Origin: Marinobacterium iners DSM 11526
GTDB taxonomy: Bacteria > Pseudomonadota > Gammaproteobacteria > Pseudomonadales > Balneatricaceae
Assembly: GCF_900107855.1 (NCBI RefSeq)
Contig: NZ_FNRJ01000004.1
Span: 186,001 to 250,000, forward strand
Direction: 5' to 3'
DNA: 64,000 bases
The translations under genes were made by a program, and so were the position numbers. The notes beneath the pieces are model-generated. The model saw only the letters and a program-made list of their open reading frames with translations, was not told the DNA's origin and ran no database searches. Below, one piece after another: positions 17,193 to 26,958 of this stretch; the stretch's first letter is position 1, and each line of letters begins with the position of its first letter.

Positions 17193-18875
17193 TCAGTTGT
17201 TCTGGTTGGCCATCTGCTGCTTGATCAGATCACCGATAGTGGTCGGCCCCGGAACTTCAACTTCCTGGTTGCGAACTGCACTGATGGCTGCTTTCTCTTC
17301 AGCCTGATCTTTGGCGCGGATCGACAGGTTGATGACGCGGTTGCGACGGTCAACAGCTGTGATCTTGGCTTCAACAGTTTCGCCTACCTTGAGTGCCGTG
17401 GTGGCATCGTCGATGCGCTCAGCAGCGATCTCGGATACTTTCAGAGTGCCTTCGATGCCTTCAGCCAGCTCGATAACAGCAGCTTTCGGCTCAACGCTCT
17501 TCACGGTACCGGTTACGATGGTGCCCTTGTCGTTAGCGGCCAGGTATTCAGCGAACGGGTCGCTTTCCAGCTGCTTGACGCCCAGAGAGATGCGCTCTTT
17601 CTCGGCGTCGATAGACAGGATGACGGCTTCAACTTCGTCACCTTTCTTGAACTGACGCAGTGCAGTTTCAGGATCGGCTTCCCAAGAGATGTCGGACATG
17701 TGAACCAGACCGTCAAGATCGTTATCCAGACCTACGAAGATACCGAAGTCAGTGATGGTCTTGATGGTGCCGCTGACCTTGTCGCCGGCAGCGTGCTGCT
17801 CGGAGAAGGAGATCCACGGGTTGATGGTGCACTGCTTGATACCCAGGGAGATACGACGACGCTCTTCGTCAACGTCCAGGATCATCACTTCCACTTCGTC
17901 GCCGATGTTAACGATCTTGGACGGGTGGATGTTTTTGTTGGTCCAGGACATTTCAGATACGTGTACCAGGCCTTCAACACCATCTTCGATGGAGGCGAAG
18001 CAGCCGTAGTCGGTCAGGTTGGTGACGCGTGCAGCAACCTTGGTACCGGCCGGGTAACGATCCTTGATGTCATCCCACGGATCTTCGCTCAGCTGTTTCA
18101 GGCCGAGGGAGATACGGTTGGTTTCCTTGTCGAACTTGATGATCTTGACAGAGATCTCATCGCCCGGGTTCAGCATTTCGCTCGGGTGAGAGATGCGCTT
18201 CCACGCCATGTCAGTGATGTGCAGCAGGCCGTCAACACCACCCAGATCGATGAATGCACCGTAGTTGGTGAGGTTCTTGACGTAACCCTTGGCGATCTGA
18301 CCCTCTTCCAGGGTGGCCAGAAGCTCTTCGCGCTGAGCGCTGTTGGCTTCCTGCAGAACGGCACGACGAGAAACAACGATGTTGTTGCGCTTCGGATCCA
18401 GCTTGATCAGTTTGAAGTCAAGCTCTTTGCCTTCCAGGTGGTCAACATCACGCACCGGACGAACATCAACCAGGGAGCCCGGCAGGAAGCCCTGAATGTT
18501 GTTGATGCTGACAGTGAAGCCGCCCTTGACCTTGCCTGAGATGTAGCCTTTAACAGTCTCTTCTGCGTCGAATTTCTTCTGCAGAACTTCCCAGGCTTCA
18601 GCACGCTTGGCTTTTTCACGGGACAGACGGGTTTCACCGAAGCCGTCTTCAACCGCTTCCAGTGCAACCTTGACGGAATCACCAACCTGAATTTCCAGCT
18701 CGTTGTTGTCGTTCAGGAACTGTGAACGGGGGATAACGGCTTCGGATTTCAGACCAGCGTTGACTGTAACCCAGTCGCTGTCGATGTCGACAACTTCACC
18801 CATAACGAGGGTGCCGGGGGTCATGGCAATGTCTTGCAGGGATTCTTCAAACAGATCAGCAAAGCTTTCGCTCAT
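17193..18875 (-). CDS. rpsA: 30S ribosomal protein S1
   Basis: 560 residues with six S1 RNA-binding repeats, at about 18-85, 100-170, 185-255, 270-345, 355-430 and 445-515. Each has the G...GKV.....FGxFV/GAFIDL...GLLHxSDMxW layout; for example [22 protein letters not shown] and [23 protein letters not shown]. Length and repeat number match full gammaproteobacterial S1, so this is the ribosomal protein and not a short paralogue. The usual neighbours cmk (upstream) and ihfB (downstream) are absent: here it is flanked by ycgN and an unknown membrane gene next to prc. A long leader with its own promoter precedes it. Confidence 0.97.
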   Translation of the reverse strand: MSESFADLFEESLQDIAMTPGTLVMGEVVDIDSDWVTVNAGLKSEAVIPRSQFLNDNNELEIQVGDSVKVALEAVEDGFGETRLSREKAKRAEAWEVLQKKFDAEETVKGYISGKVKGGFTVSINNIQGFLPGSLVDVRPVRDVDHLEGKELDFKLIKLDPKRNNIVVSRRAVLQEANSAQREELLATLEEGQIAKGYVKNLTNYGAFIDLGGVDGLLHITDMAWKRISHPSEMLNPGDEISVKIIKFDKETNRISLGLKQLSEDPWDDIKDRYPAGTKVAARVTNLTDYGCFASIEDGVEGLVHVSEMSWTNKNIHPSKIVNIGDEVEVMILDVDEERRRISLGIKQCTINPWISFSEQHAAGDKVSGTIKTITDFGIFVGLDNDLDGLVHMSDISWEADPETALRQFKKGDEVEAVILSIDAEKERISLGVKQLESDPFAEYLAANDKGTIVTGTVKSVEPKAAVIELAEGIEGTLKVSEIAAERIDDATTALKVGETVEAKITAVDRRNRVINLSIRAKDQAEEKAAISAVRNQEVEVPGPTTIGDLIKQQMANQNN

Positions 18876-18926
18876 GAAAGTATCCTATATTGTCGCTGCC
18901 GGTTAAGTGTGTGGCAGCTTTCCAGC

Positions 18927-18945
18927 CTGTATGCCAGCTATACAG
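18927..18945 (-). promoter_or_regulatory. Hairpin in the rpsA leader
   Basis: CTGTAT pairs with ATACAG around a seven-base loop in the untranslated leader, about 52 bases before the rpsA start. E. coli S1 represses its own translation through a structured leader; this stem could take part, but the link is inferred. Confidence 0.4.
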
Positions 18946-19023
18946 GGTCGGTTAGCGATAACCATCTCGGCGGACACTGGGCTGGCGATGTGTCCGCGAA
19001 ATGGGAAAATATAAAGTTGCAAA

Positions 19024-19029
19024 ATTATA
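19024..19029 (-). promoter_or_regulatory. -10 box of the probable rpsA promoter
   Basis: A perfect TATAAT on the minus strand, 149 bases before the rpsA start codon. The -35 region 17-18 bases upstream (TGGCAA/CTGGCA) is a poor match to TTGACA. It would give a leader of about 140 nucleotides. Confidence 0.55.
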
Positions 19030-19067
19030 CAGAGGGTGGCTGGCTTTTGCCAGTGGCTGCCCAGTAT

Positions 19068-19859
19068 TTATCCGGCAATGATGTTGGGAAGTGAAGCTTC
19101 CAGCTGTTCGCGTAGAGGCTTCTGGCAGGCGGGAAGCAGTTTGGCCAGGTCTTCGGCCAAGGCTGCTGGCAGTGTGGTGCCGTCTGGCTGGTTGAACCAG
19201 TCGATCAGCAGTCGTTCTTCAGCGCGGCTGTTGGCCGCAAGTTCTGTAGCGTTGCCGACGCAGAAAGCGAAAGCGGGCAGGTGGTCACTGACAATCCTGC
19301 CCCGCTGTGGCTGTTCCAGCATCAGGCGGTTGGCGCTGACAAAGCGTCGGTACTCCTGCATGCCGGCTGCGGCCATGATCTCAAGACGAATATTGCTGAA
19401 CTGATCGGCCTCGGGCATCCGCGCCAGAATGGCCTTGAGCTGAGTCTTGGTTCGGGCCAGTTCATCCTCGAAGGTTTCGGGAGCAAAGTGCTGGTTCAGG
19501 CGCTTGTATTCCTGCAGTTCAGTAATTTGCTGCTTCAGTGCATCGATTTCGCTCTTCAGGGCATCCTGCTCCGCCAGCAGGTTCTCCTTGTCCTGCATGA
19601 GACCACGAATGACGCGCTCGGTTGGGGTGAGCTTCTTCTCGGCGAAAGTGGCTGGCAGTTGCTGAGCGCCCAACATACCTGTGCTTTCAGTGTATGTGCT
19701 GCTGGGGACCATTTCGTAGCCGAACTTTTCCAGATCCGCCAGGTTCACTTCATGCTGAGACTGCATTTTTTGGTAGGCGAAGTAGCTGGCGACCGCAGCA
19801 ATTGCCAGCAACATCGGTACCAGTACCAACAGCAGAACACTCACCTTGCCCAGCTTCAT
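19068..19859 (-). CDS. Unknown membrane-anchored coiled-coil protein, cotranscribed with prc
   Basis: 263 residues, not recognised as a known family. It has one N-terminal membrane span at about 6-28 (VSVLLLVLVPMLLAIAAVASYFA) without a clear cleavage site, so the bulk is probably periplasmic. A Glu/Gln/Leu-rich coiled coil lies at about 88-120 (DKENLLAEQDALKSEIDALKQQITELQEYK). The C-terminal half is helical with a Cys pair (FAFCVGNATEL and LLPACQKPL). It starts four bases after the prc stop on the same strand, so the two are surely coexpressed. That suggests a role with Prc at the periplasmic face, perhaps as an adaptor; this is inference only. Confidence 0.8.
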   Translation of the reverse strand: MKLGKVSVLLLVLVPMLLAIAAVASYFAYQKMQSQHEVNLADLEKFGYEMVPSSTYTESTGMLGAQQLPATFAEKKLTPTERVIRGLMQDKENLLAEQDALKSEIDALKQQITELQEYKRLNQHFAPETFEDELARTKTQLKAILARMPEADQFSNIRLEIMAAAGMQEYRRFVSANRLMLEQPQRGRIVSDHLPAFAFCVGNATELAANSRAEERLLIDWFNQPDGTTLPAALAEDLAKLLPACQKPLREQLEASLPNIIAG

Positions 19860-19863
19860 GGGT

Positions 19864-21960
19864 TTACTCCATCGCCTTTCGGTTCGATATGTGGTCCGGC
19901 AGGGCAGCTGTGTGGCTCAGTGTCAGGTCAATCAAGTCGAGCAGGACCTCTCCGCTCTCGGCCAGAATTGCTTCTGACTCGGGATTGATTGGGCGTCCCT
20001 GCTCATCCTTGGGCAGCGTGTCGTCAACTTCGGCCAGGGTCTTCACCGGCGGCATCCCAAGGCCGGCGCGACGCTCATTCTCAACGCTCAGCAGCCAGTT
20101 CTCGTTGGTCTCTCGCTCCTGTTGCAGCGTGTCCTGGTTGAGTGAGATATGGGTGATTTTCTTTTGTTTTTCCAGGTGTTCTACCTGTTTGCGCATGAAG
20201 ATGAAATCCGGATCGGTTTCGGTACGGGCCTGATGTCTTTCCAGCAGTTGCTGCATAAAAGGCGACAGGCTGGGGAAGCGGCCATGTCGCACCGGGCGTA
20301 CCTGATCCCAGGGCAGTGCCTTGTCCAGTGCGCTTTCTCCAATGTCTTCAACTGTGTACAGAGAAGGGAGGCGAATATCAGGCTCCACTCCGCGGTGCTG
20401 GGTGCTGTCGCCGGAGATGCGGTAAAACTTGGCGTGAGTCAGTTTTACCTGGCCGTGTTCGATCGGCTGCAGGGTCTGGACGGTACCCTTGCCAAAGGTG
20501 CGGTTGCCAATGAGGATGCCTCGGTTGTAATCTTGTATAGCGCCGGCGAAAATTTCGGAGGCAGAAGCACTCAGGCGGTTGACGATAACGGCCATGGGAC
20601 CATCCCATGCGACCTTCGGATCAAAGTCACCCAAAATGTCAACGCGACCAGAGGCATCGCGAATCTGCACGGTGGGGCCGCGCTGGATGAAAAGACCTAC
20701 CAATTCGTTGGCCTCACGCAGCGAGCCGCCACCGTTGTTGCGAAGATCGACAATCAGGCCGTCAATATCTTCTTCACGCAGTTCATTGATAAGCTTTTCC
20801 ACGTCTCGGGTGGTGCTTTTGTAGTCAGGATCACCCTTCTGCAGAGCTTCAAAGTCGATGTAGAATGTCGGTATTTCGATGACGCCGAGCTTGAACTCCT
20901 TGCCGTCACGGTTAAGCTCCAGTACTCGCTTGCGGGCAGCCTGCTCTTCGAGTTTTACCTTGTTGCGTTCGATCCTTATGACTTTGCGGGCTTGGCGATC
21001 GACTGCATCGGCGGGGATCACCTCCAGGCGCACCAATGTGCCCTTGGGACCGCGAATCTTGCTGACAACATCATCCAGGCGCATACCCACCACATCTTCA
21101 ATGGCACCGTCTTCACCCTGTCCGACACCCACGATGATGTCAGCGGGCTTCAGCTGGCCGGTTTTGTCAGCGGGACCGGCCGGTACCAGTCGTACGACCT
21201 TGGTCTGGTCGTTTTCCGACTGCAATACAGCACCGATACCTTCCAGAGAAAGACTCATGTTGATCTGGAAATTCTCGGACCCCTGTGGGGAAAAGTACTG
21301 GGTGTGGGGGTCAAATTCATGCGTCAGGGCATTGACGAAACTTTCAAATACATCGTCACTTTTGGCCTGGTCGGTGCGCTGTTTCTGGTTCTGGTAGCGT
21401 CGCAGCAGAACTTCCTGTGCTTCTTCGGTGGTTTTATCGGCCAGCTTCAGGCTCAGCAATGAGCTTTTCAACTGCTTGCGCCAGAGTTGCTGCAGTTCTG
21501 CATCGGTTTTGATCCACTCTGCCTCTGAGCGATCACCTTCCAGAACGTCATTACGGTTGAAATCCCAGGTGTTGCTTTCGTCTTCCAGGGTACTGATCAT
21601 GTAATTCAACCGTTGCAAACGTCGCTCTTGATAACGGTTGAAAATCTCGAATGCCGCTTCAGTCTCGCCCTGCAGAATTTGATCATCGAGCAGGTGGCGC
21701 CACTGCTCAAACTGTTGAATGTCACTGGCCAGGAAGTGACTGCGTTCAGGGTCAAGAGTCGCTAAATACTGATCCAGTACGGCTTCAGACAGCTGGTCGT
21801 CAATATCGATCCGGTTGTAGTGCCCCTGCTGCAGTGATGTCACGACATCCAGCATCGTTTGAGTATGGATGGGCTCGGGGGCAAGATTGGCTTGTGCAGG
21901 GGCGATGCCCAGCGTGAGTGTCAGTGCCGTGACGAGTGTCAGAAAATGAGGCTTGAGCAT
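19864..21960 (-). CDS. prc: Tail-specific (C-terminal processing) periplasmic protease Prc
   Basis: S41-family serine protease of 698 residues (E. coli Prc: 682). Signal peptide with a cut near AQA at 24. N-terminal helical domain at about 35-230, PDZ domain at about 235-320 (LSLEGIGAVLQSENDQTKVVRLVPAGPADKTGQLKPADIIVGVG), then the protease core. The catalytic Ser lies in SASASE (464-469) and the catalytic Lys is Lys491 in FGKGT, with the family's usual 25-residue spacing from Ser466. The C-terminal region matches DUF3340. It degrades periplasmic proteins from their C-termini and processes PBP3 in E. coli. A four-base gap separates it from the downstream unknown gene. Confidence 0.95.
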   Translation of the reverse strand: MLKPHFLTLVTALTLTLGIAPAQANLAPEPIHTQTMLDVVTSLQQGHYNRIDIDDQLSEAVLDQYLATLDPERSHFLASDIQQFEQWRHLLDDQILQGETEAAFEIFNRYQERRLQRLNYMISTLEDESNTWDFNRNDVLEGDRSEAEWIKTDAELQQLWRKQLKSSLLSLKLADKTTEEAQEVLLRRYQNQKQRTDQAKSDDVFESFVNALTHEFDPHTQYFSPQGSENFQINMSLSLEGIGAVLQSENDQTKVVRLVPAGPADKTGQLKPADIIVGVGQGEDGAIEDVVGMRLDDVVSKIRGPKGTLVRLEVIPADAVDRQARKVIRIERNKVKLEEQAARKRVLELNRDGKEFKLGVIEIPTFYIDFEALQKGDPDYKSTTRDVEKLINELREEDIDGLIVDLRNNGGGSLREANELVGLFIQRGPTVQIRDASGRVDILGDFDPKVAWDGPMAVIVNRLSASASEIFAGAIQDYNRGILIGNRTFGKGTVQTLQPIEHGQVKLTHAKFYRISGDSTQHRGVEPDIRLPSLYTVEDIGESALDKALPWDQVRPVRHGRFPSLSPFMQQLLERHQARTETDPDFIFMRKQVEHLEKQKKITHISLNQDTLQQERETNENWLLSVENERRAGLGMPPVKTLAEVDDTLPKDEQGRPINPESEAILAESGEVLLDLIDLTLSHTAALPDHISNRKAME

Positions 21961-22153
21961 GAGAGGCGGATCTCCGGATCATGTGGCTGGAGCTGAGCTC
22001 CACCGCTGAAAAACACCTGAATCAGGCGGTGGCTTCTTTTGTGACAGGCACTCTGGGCTCCGAGTTCCGTCAGCTACAGCTTTGTGAGTGTAGTCATGGT
22101 GCTGGGTAATGTAAAATCATTGCTTTACACCTGTATGTACGGAGAGTGTGAGG

Positions 22154-22678
22154 ATGCAGATCTGGAAATCTCTGGTCGTGACGTTGGCGTTTGCCGGCCT
22201 GCTGGCCGGGTGCGGTGAAGACCCGGAAAAGGAACGCTTTCGTCAGGAACTGATCGACAAGGCGCTGAACGATGAAACCCGCAAGGCCGGTAATGAATTT
22301 CTGGCCAGCAATCGCGAGCGCGAAACGGTCAGCGTCACCGATTCTGGGCTGCAGATCGAACATCTGCGCAAGGGTGACGGGGCCAGCCCTACCGCACGTG
22401 ATACGGTGGTGGTTCACTATGAGGGTACGCGAGTGGATGGGGGGATATTCGACAGCTCCTACGCGCGGAAAAAACCGGCTACCTTCCCACTGAATCAGGT
22501 GATCCGAGGCTGGCGTGAAGGCCTTATGCTGATGCAGGAAGGCGGTGAAGCGATGATCTATCTGCCCCCCGAGCTGGCGTACGGTGCTACCAGTCCATCC
22601 CCGGATATTCCGGCCAACTCTACGCTGATTTTTCGGGTGGAGCTGATAGAGGTGATCAAGGCTGAGGACGCGCAATGA
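22154..22678 (+). CDS. FKBP-type peptidyl-prolyl isomerase, lipoprotein
   Basis: 174 residues. A type II signal peptide with lipobox LLAGC puts the mature protein at a membrane as a lipoprotein. A FKBP N-terminal helical dimerisation segment (about 25-65) leads into the FKBP fold ([60 protein letters not shown]), keeping the family's active-site residues Tyr, Phe-Asp and Trp. I start at ATG 22154, seven bases after GGAGAG; the GTG at 22148 is too close to it. The stop overlaps the apeB ATG by four bases. Confidence 0.92.
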   Translation: MQIWKSLVVTLAFAGLLAGCGEDPEKERFRQELIDKALNDETRKAGNEFLASNRERETVSVTDSGLQIEHLRKGDGASPTARDTVVVHYEGTRVDGGIFDSSYARKKPATFPLNQVIRGWREGLMLMQEGGEAMIYLPPELAYGATSPSPDIPANSTLIFRVELIEVIKAEDAQ

Positions 22679-23970
22679 AACAGCAAACTGAATTCAATCA
22701 GGACCTGATCCGCTTTCTGGATCAGGCAACCACACCCTTTCATGCTGTGGAACAGATGGCGCAGCGCCTGCTCAAGGCCGGTTTTCGTGAAATGAGCGAA
22801 GCTGAGCACTGGCGTCCGGAGCCGGGAGAGGGTTACTTTATCCGTCGCAATGGATCCTCAATCATCGCCTGGCGTCATCCTGAGCAGGAGGCCGCCGTTA
22901 ATCAGGGGTGGCGTCTTGTTGGGGCGCATACCGATTCCCCCTGTCTGAAGGTCAAGCCGAATCCGGAGCTGCACCGCAAGGGCTACTTCCAGCTTGGCGT
23001 TGAAGTCTATGGCGGGGTTTTGCTCAACCCCTGGTTTGACCGCGACCTGTCACTGGCGGGGCGTGTGACCTATCGCAGTAAAGATGGTGCTGTCTGCAGC
23101 ACGCTTCTGGATCTGCGCCGCCCGATCGCGGTGGTGCCGAGCCTTGCCATTCATCTTGATCGAGAAGCCAATTCCAGCCGCACCATCAATGCGCAGACCT
23201 TCCTGCCGGTGCTGATGGGGCAAACAGATGAGAAGCCGGATTTTCGTCAGCTGCTGGCTGATTGGTTGATGCGCGAAGGTACGGGGAATCTGGCTCAGGT
23301 GCTGGACTATGAGTTGTGCCTCTATGATACCCAGGGCGCTGCGCTGATTGGGCTTGAGCAGGAATTTCTGACCTCTGCGCGATTGGACAATCTGCTCAGT
23401 TGTTACATTGGTCTGCAGGCCCTGCTGGATGCCCCGGCTGCAGGTGCGGGGCAGGTGTTGGTCTGCAATGATCATGAAGAGGTTGGCAGTCTTAGTGCAT
23501 GTGGTGCGCAGGGGCCGATGCTGACGCAATGGTTGGAGCGCCTTATGCCGGATGTGGACAACCGCAATCGCGCACTGGCCCGGTCCATGTTGATATCAGC
23601 CGATAATGCTCATGGTGTGCATCCCAACTTTGCCGATCGGCACGATGATAACCACGGCCCGCTGCTCAATCGTGGGCCGGTTATCAAGATCAATGCCAAC
23701 CAGCGCTACGCGACCAACAGCGAAACCAGTTCAATCTTCCGGCACCTGGCGGCTCAGGCAGGGGTGCCGGTTCAGAGTTTTGTGGTGCGCTCCGATATGG
23801 CTTGCGGCAGTACCATCGGGCCAATCACGGCCGGAGAGCTGGGCGTGCGTACGCTGGATGTCGGTGTGCCTCAGTTTGCCATGCACTCGATCCGTGAACT
23901 GGCGGGAAGTGCCGATGCACACGGGCTATACCGTGTGCTGCAGCGTTTCATGGCAGAGCCGCGGTTGTAA
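22675..23970 (+). CDS. apeB: M18 family aminopeptidase
   Basis: Cytosolic dizinc aminopeptidase of 431 residues, the usual length for bacterial M18 enzymes, cleaving N-terminal (often acidic) residues. Metal-binding and catalytic blocks are visible: [15 protein letters not shown] (His), NDHEEVGS (Glu pair), the [11 protein letters not shown] segment (Asp) and the C-terminal [16 protein letters not shown] (His). The ATG overlaps the FKBP stop (ATGA), so the pair is coupled. Its TAA directly abuts the stop codon of the convergent histidine kinase with no spacer and no terminator between them. Confidence 0.94.
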   Translation: MKQQTEFNQDLIRFLDQATTPFHAVEQMAQRLLKAGFREMSEAEHWRPEPGEGYFIRRNGSSIIAWRHPEQEAAVNQGWRLVGAHTDSPCLKVKPNPELHRKGYFQLGVEVYGGVLLNPWFDRDLSLAGRVTYRSKDGAVCSTLLDLRRPIAVVPSLAIHLDREANSSRTINAQTFLPVLMGQTDEKPDFRQLLADWLMREGTGNLAQVLDYELCLYDTQGAALIGLEQEFLTSARLDNLLSCYIGLQALLDAPAAGAGQVLVCNDHEEVGSLSACGAQGPMLTQWLERLMPDVDNRNRALARSMLISADNAHGVHPNFADRHDDNHGPLLNRGPVIKINANQRYATNSETSSIFRHLAAQAGVPVQSFVVRSDMACGSTIGPITAGELGVRTLDVGVPQFAMHSIRELAGSADAHGLYRVLQRFMAEPRL

Positions 23971-26958
23971 TCAAAGCAGAGTGTTGGCTTCACTGAAGCT
24001 GTTCAGCTGCTCCAGCAGGTCGGGGAGCTGTTTCATGACGTCGGTCATGGCTTTACTGGCACCTGGCTTGCTCTCGCTGCGGCAGGCAGTTTCGATCTGC
24101 TGCAGCTGCGCGGCCAGGAGATTACAGCCGATGGTGCGAGCACTACCCTTAATTCGGTGTGAGGCTGAGCGTGCCGCTTCCAGGTCGTCCGCATCCAGCG
24201 CCTGCTGCAGAATCTGCAGCTCGGCACGCAACGTGTTGGCAAACTCACGTACCAGTAAGGCGGCTGACTCTGCATCACCAACCTGCTCAACCAGGTTGTC
24301 ACTGTCGAACGTCTCAGGCGCCTCAGGTTCTGGTCTATTGGCTGTTGCGGTGTCTGTATGGGCCGCCATAGTGCGTGCGATCACCTGTTGCAAGTCTGCA
24401 AGGCGAACCGGCTTGGCCAGATAGTCATTCATGCCGGCCGCCAGGCATTTCTCTCGATCACCAGCCAGTGCATCGGCGGTGACCGCAATAATCGGAATGT
24501 TCCGTTCCGGGCCGGGCAGGTCTCGGATGCTGCGAGTGGCTTCATAACCATCCATGTTAGGCATGTGCAGATCCATCAGAATCAGGTCGAAATGGGCATC
24601 TGACTGCATTGCTTGAATCACCTCAAGCCCATCACTGCACAGCTGCCAAGTCGCACCGGCACGCTGCATCAGAATCTCCATCATTTTCTGGTTGATCGGG
24701 TGATCTTCCGCGATCAGGATCGACAGCCCGTCTGTTATTGGCTCTGCAGCGTGCTCCGGTTCCTCGAAGGCGGTATCGCTTGTGGCTGTTGCTGTTTCCG
24801 GTTGAACAATTCGACTCAGAGTATCCACCAGTTGCAGCGGTGACAGCGGTGGTTGTAACTGGGCTGTTACGGGGATAAAGGCCTGAGCCAGGTCGCGTTG
24901 TGACAGGCCGATTAATTCACCGTTGCCGCCTCGCTGCTGAATCCAGCCACGCAAGCTCTCGGGAGCCAGTTTGAAGCGGCGGTCATCCACCAGCAACATG
25001 GAGTACTGGCCTGCTTGGGGTTCCTCTTCAAGAGGGCGAAAATGGCAGTCGAACTGCTCAAAGTGTGGGCTCAGCAGGCTGTACAGGTATTCAAACAGCT
25101 GATGAGAGTTGGTAACACACAGCAGCTGTTGCTGAGACAATGCATTGAGTTCTGCCAGCCGCGTGTGCAAGGTGGCAGTGTTGGCTGGCTGCAGCGGCAG
25201 CTCCACAATGAAGCGTGAGCCTGTGCCCGGCGAGCTTTTTACATCGATACGTCCCTGCATCGCGTTGACGAGATTGCGGGTGATCGCAAGTCCCAGCCCG
25301 GTGCCTTGATAATGGCGGGTGATGGAGTGGTCAATCTGACGGAAGGCTTCAAAGATGATTGTCAGGTCGCGGTTGTCGATACCAATGCCGGTATCCTCAA
25401 TACTGATTAACAGGTGTACTTCGCCGGTTGCTTCGACAGTACGTTGACTGACGGTGAGTATGACATGACCCGCCTCGGTAAATTTGACTGCGTTGCTGAC
25501 CAGATTGTTGAGAATCTGGCGCATACGTATTGGATCACCGATGATGCTCAAGGGAACGTCGGGGGCATAGTTCAGGTACAGATCAAGATCTTTTGCCGCA
25601 GCGTTGACGGATGTGGCGGTCAGCACTGAGTGAATCGATTCGCACAGGTTGAATGGCTCCTGCACAAGGGTAAGCATGCCTGCCTCGATTTTGGAAAAGT
25701 CGAGTACATCATTGATCAGTCGCAGCAAGGTGTCGGCGGCAATGGATGCCGATTGCACATAGCCGGTTTGGCGGTCATCCAGCTCGGTTGCTTCCAGCGA
25801 GTCCAGCATGCCGACGACAGCATTGAGCGGAGTGCGAATTTCATGGCTCATAGTAGCCAGAAAATCGCTTTTGAGACGGTTGGCATGCTCCGCTTCATCA
25901 CGGGCCTGCAGCATGCGTCGCTCTGATTCTCGCTGGGCGCGTTCAATGCGGAAGGCGTACATGATGCCGGTAATGGCATCTGTCAGAGGGCGGAGCCATT
26001 CCACCAGCTCCTGATCGTAGGCGTCTGCCCGGTTTGCCAGGCCATACATGCCCAGCACTTCACCGCGAAACTTGAGCGGAATGCCCACAAAGGAGTCCAG
26101 GTCCGGGTGTCCGGCCGGGCAGGAGCCTGCGCGATGAACCGGGTCGTGGTGGTTGGAGATGACCACTTCTCCGGTTAACAAGGTGCGCCCGAACAGGTTG
26201 TCGAGGTTGTGAAAATCGATGCCCTTCTCGATATTATCTACATACAGGTTATGGGAGGACTGGTCCCAGGCCAGGTTGGTGATGGCATAACAGCGCATGA
26301 ACGGCTTTCCATCCTGTTCCATGCGCTCGCTGATAAAGCCCATGGGGGAGCCGGTCAGCTCCTTGAGTGTCTCCAGTAGCTCGCCAAAGCGTCGTTTAGG
26401 GTCTTTGTATAGCAGGAAGTTGTTGTTAACCCGCGAGACTGCTGCCAGAACCAGATGGTTGCGTGCTTCCTGTGCCTGTTGTAGCAAACGGTCGGATACG
26501 TCACGAAAAATGAGTACCCCTGTCGGCGAGTGTTGCTTGTGGCGGCGCTTGGTCCGAACGGGCGACAGGGTGCCTTCAAGCAAAATCAGGCGACCATTAC
26601 CGTGACGGCACCTGAGTTCGTTGAATTGATGGTTCTGATGGCCTTGCAGTGCCTCAATGGAGACCGAATCAGCTGCCTCAAGCAGCTCGGTCAGGGGTTT
26701 GCCGGCCAATGTCTCGCTGTCCTGGCCCAGCAGTATTGCTCCGCTTTGATTGATGCGCAGTATTTGGCCATGACGCAGGAGAACAATGCCCTCTGCAGTA
26801 TTATCAAAAACCAGCCCCATGTGTTCGCTGTGGATGTCACGCTCGCGCCGCAATACTTGATAAAGCCGAAACAGCAGCGCCGAGGACAGCATGAACATCA
26901 GTGCTGCCAGGCTGGCGATCAGCAACATCAGTTGCCCGTCTTGCCCGTGGTCTGTCAT
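23971..26958 (-). CDS. Hybrid sensor histidine kinase (TM-PAS-GAF-HisKA-HATPase-REC-REC-Hpt)
   Basis: 995 residues. Membrane span 10-32, PAS at about 45-165, GAF at about 175-345, HisKA with phospho-His372 in [10 protein letters not shown], and HATPase with N box ([10 protein letters not shown]), EDTGIGID and GTGLGL. Residues of about 610-715 look like a degenerate receiver ([14 protein letters not shown]) lacking a clear phospho-Asp. A full receiver follows with Asp796 ([18 protein letters not shown]), then an Hpt domain with His934 ([13 protein letters not shown]). This is the BarA/RcsC-like layout of a multi-step phosphorelay. Its start overlaps the stop of the upstream response-regulator gene by four bases, so the two form an operon. 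The signal is unknown; the GAF domain could bind a small ligand or cofactor. Confidence 0.93.
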   Translation of the reverse strand: MTDHGQDGQLMLLIASLAALMFMLSSALLFRLYQVLRRERDIHSEHMGLVFDNTAEGIVLLRHGQILRINQSGAILLGQDSETLAGKPLTELLEAADSVSIEALQGHQNHQFNELRCRHGNGRLILLEGTLSPVRTKRRHKQHSPTGVLIFRDVSDRLLQQAQEARNHLVLAAVSRVNNNFLLYKDPKRRFGELLETLKELTGSPMGFISERMEQDGKPFMRCYAITNLAWDQSSHNLYVDNIEKGIDFHNLDNLFGRTLLTGEVVISNHHDPVHRAGSCPAGHPDLDSFVGIPLKFRGEVLGMYGLANRADAYDQELVEWLRPLTDAITGIMYAFRIERAQRESERRMLQARDEAEHANRLKSDFLATMSHEIRTPLNAVVGMLDSLEATELDDRQTGYVQSASIAADTLLRLINDVLDFSKIEAGMLTLVQEPFNLCESIHSVLTATSVNAAAKDLDLYLNYAPDVPLSIIGDPIRMRQILNNLVSNAVKFTEAGHVILTVSQRTVEATGEVHLLISIEDTGIGIDNRDLTIIFEAFRQIDHSITRHYQGTGLGLAITRNLVNAMQGRIDVKSSPGTGSRFIVELPLQPANTATLHTRLAELNALSQQQLLCVTNSHQLFEYLYSLLSPHFEQFDCHFRPLEEEPQAGQYSMLLVDDRRFKLAPESLRGWIQQRGGNGELIGLSQRDLAQAFIPVTAQLQPPLSPLQLVDTLSRIVQPETATATSDTAFEEPEHAAEPITDGLSILIAEDHPINQKMMEILMQRAGATWQLCSDGLEVIQAMQSDAHFDLILMDLHMPNMDGYEATRSIRDLPGPERNIPIIAVTADALAGDREKCLAAGMNDYLAKPVRLADLQQVIARTMAAHTDTATANRPEPEAPETFDSDNLVEQVGDAESAALLVREFANTLRAELQILQQALDADDLEAARSASHRIKGSARTIGCNLLAAQLQQIETACRSESKPGASKAMTDVMKQLPDLLEQLNSFSEANTLL

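Noticed and set aside
20149-21462. A 437-codon plus-strand frame across prc
   Set aside because: Shadow of prc in the opposite strand; the prc reading has all protease motifs.
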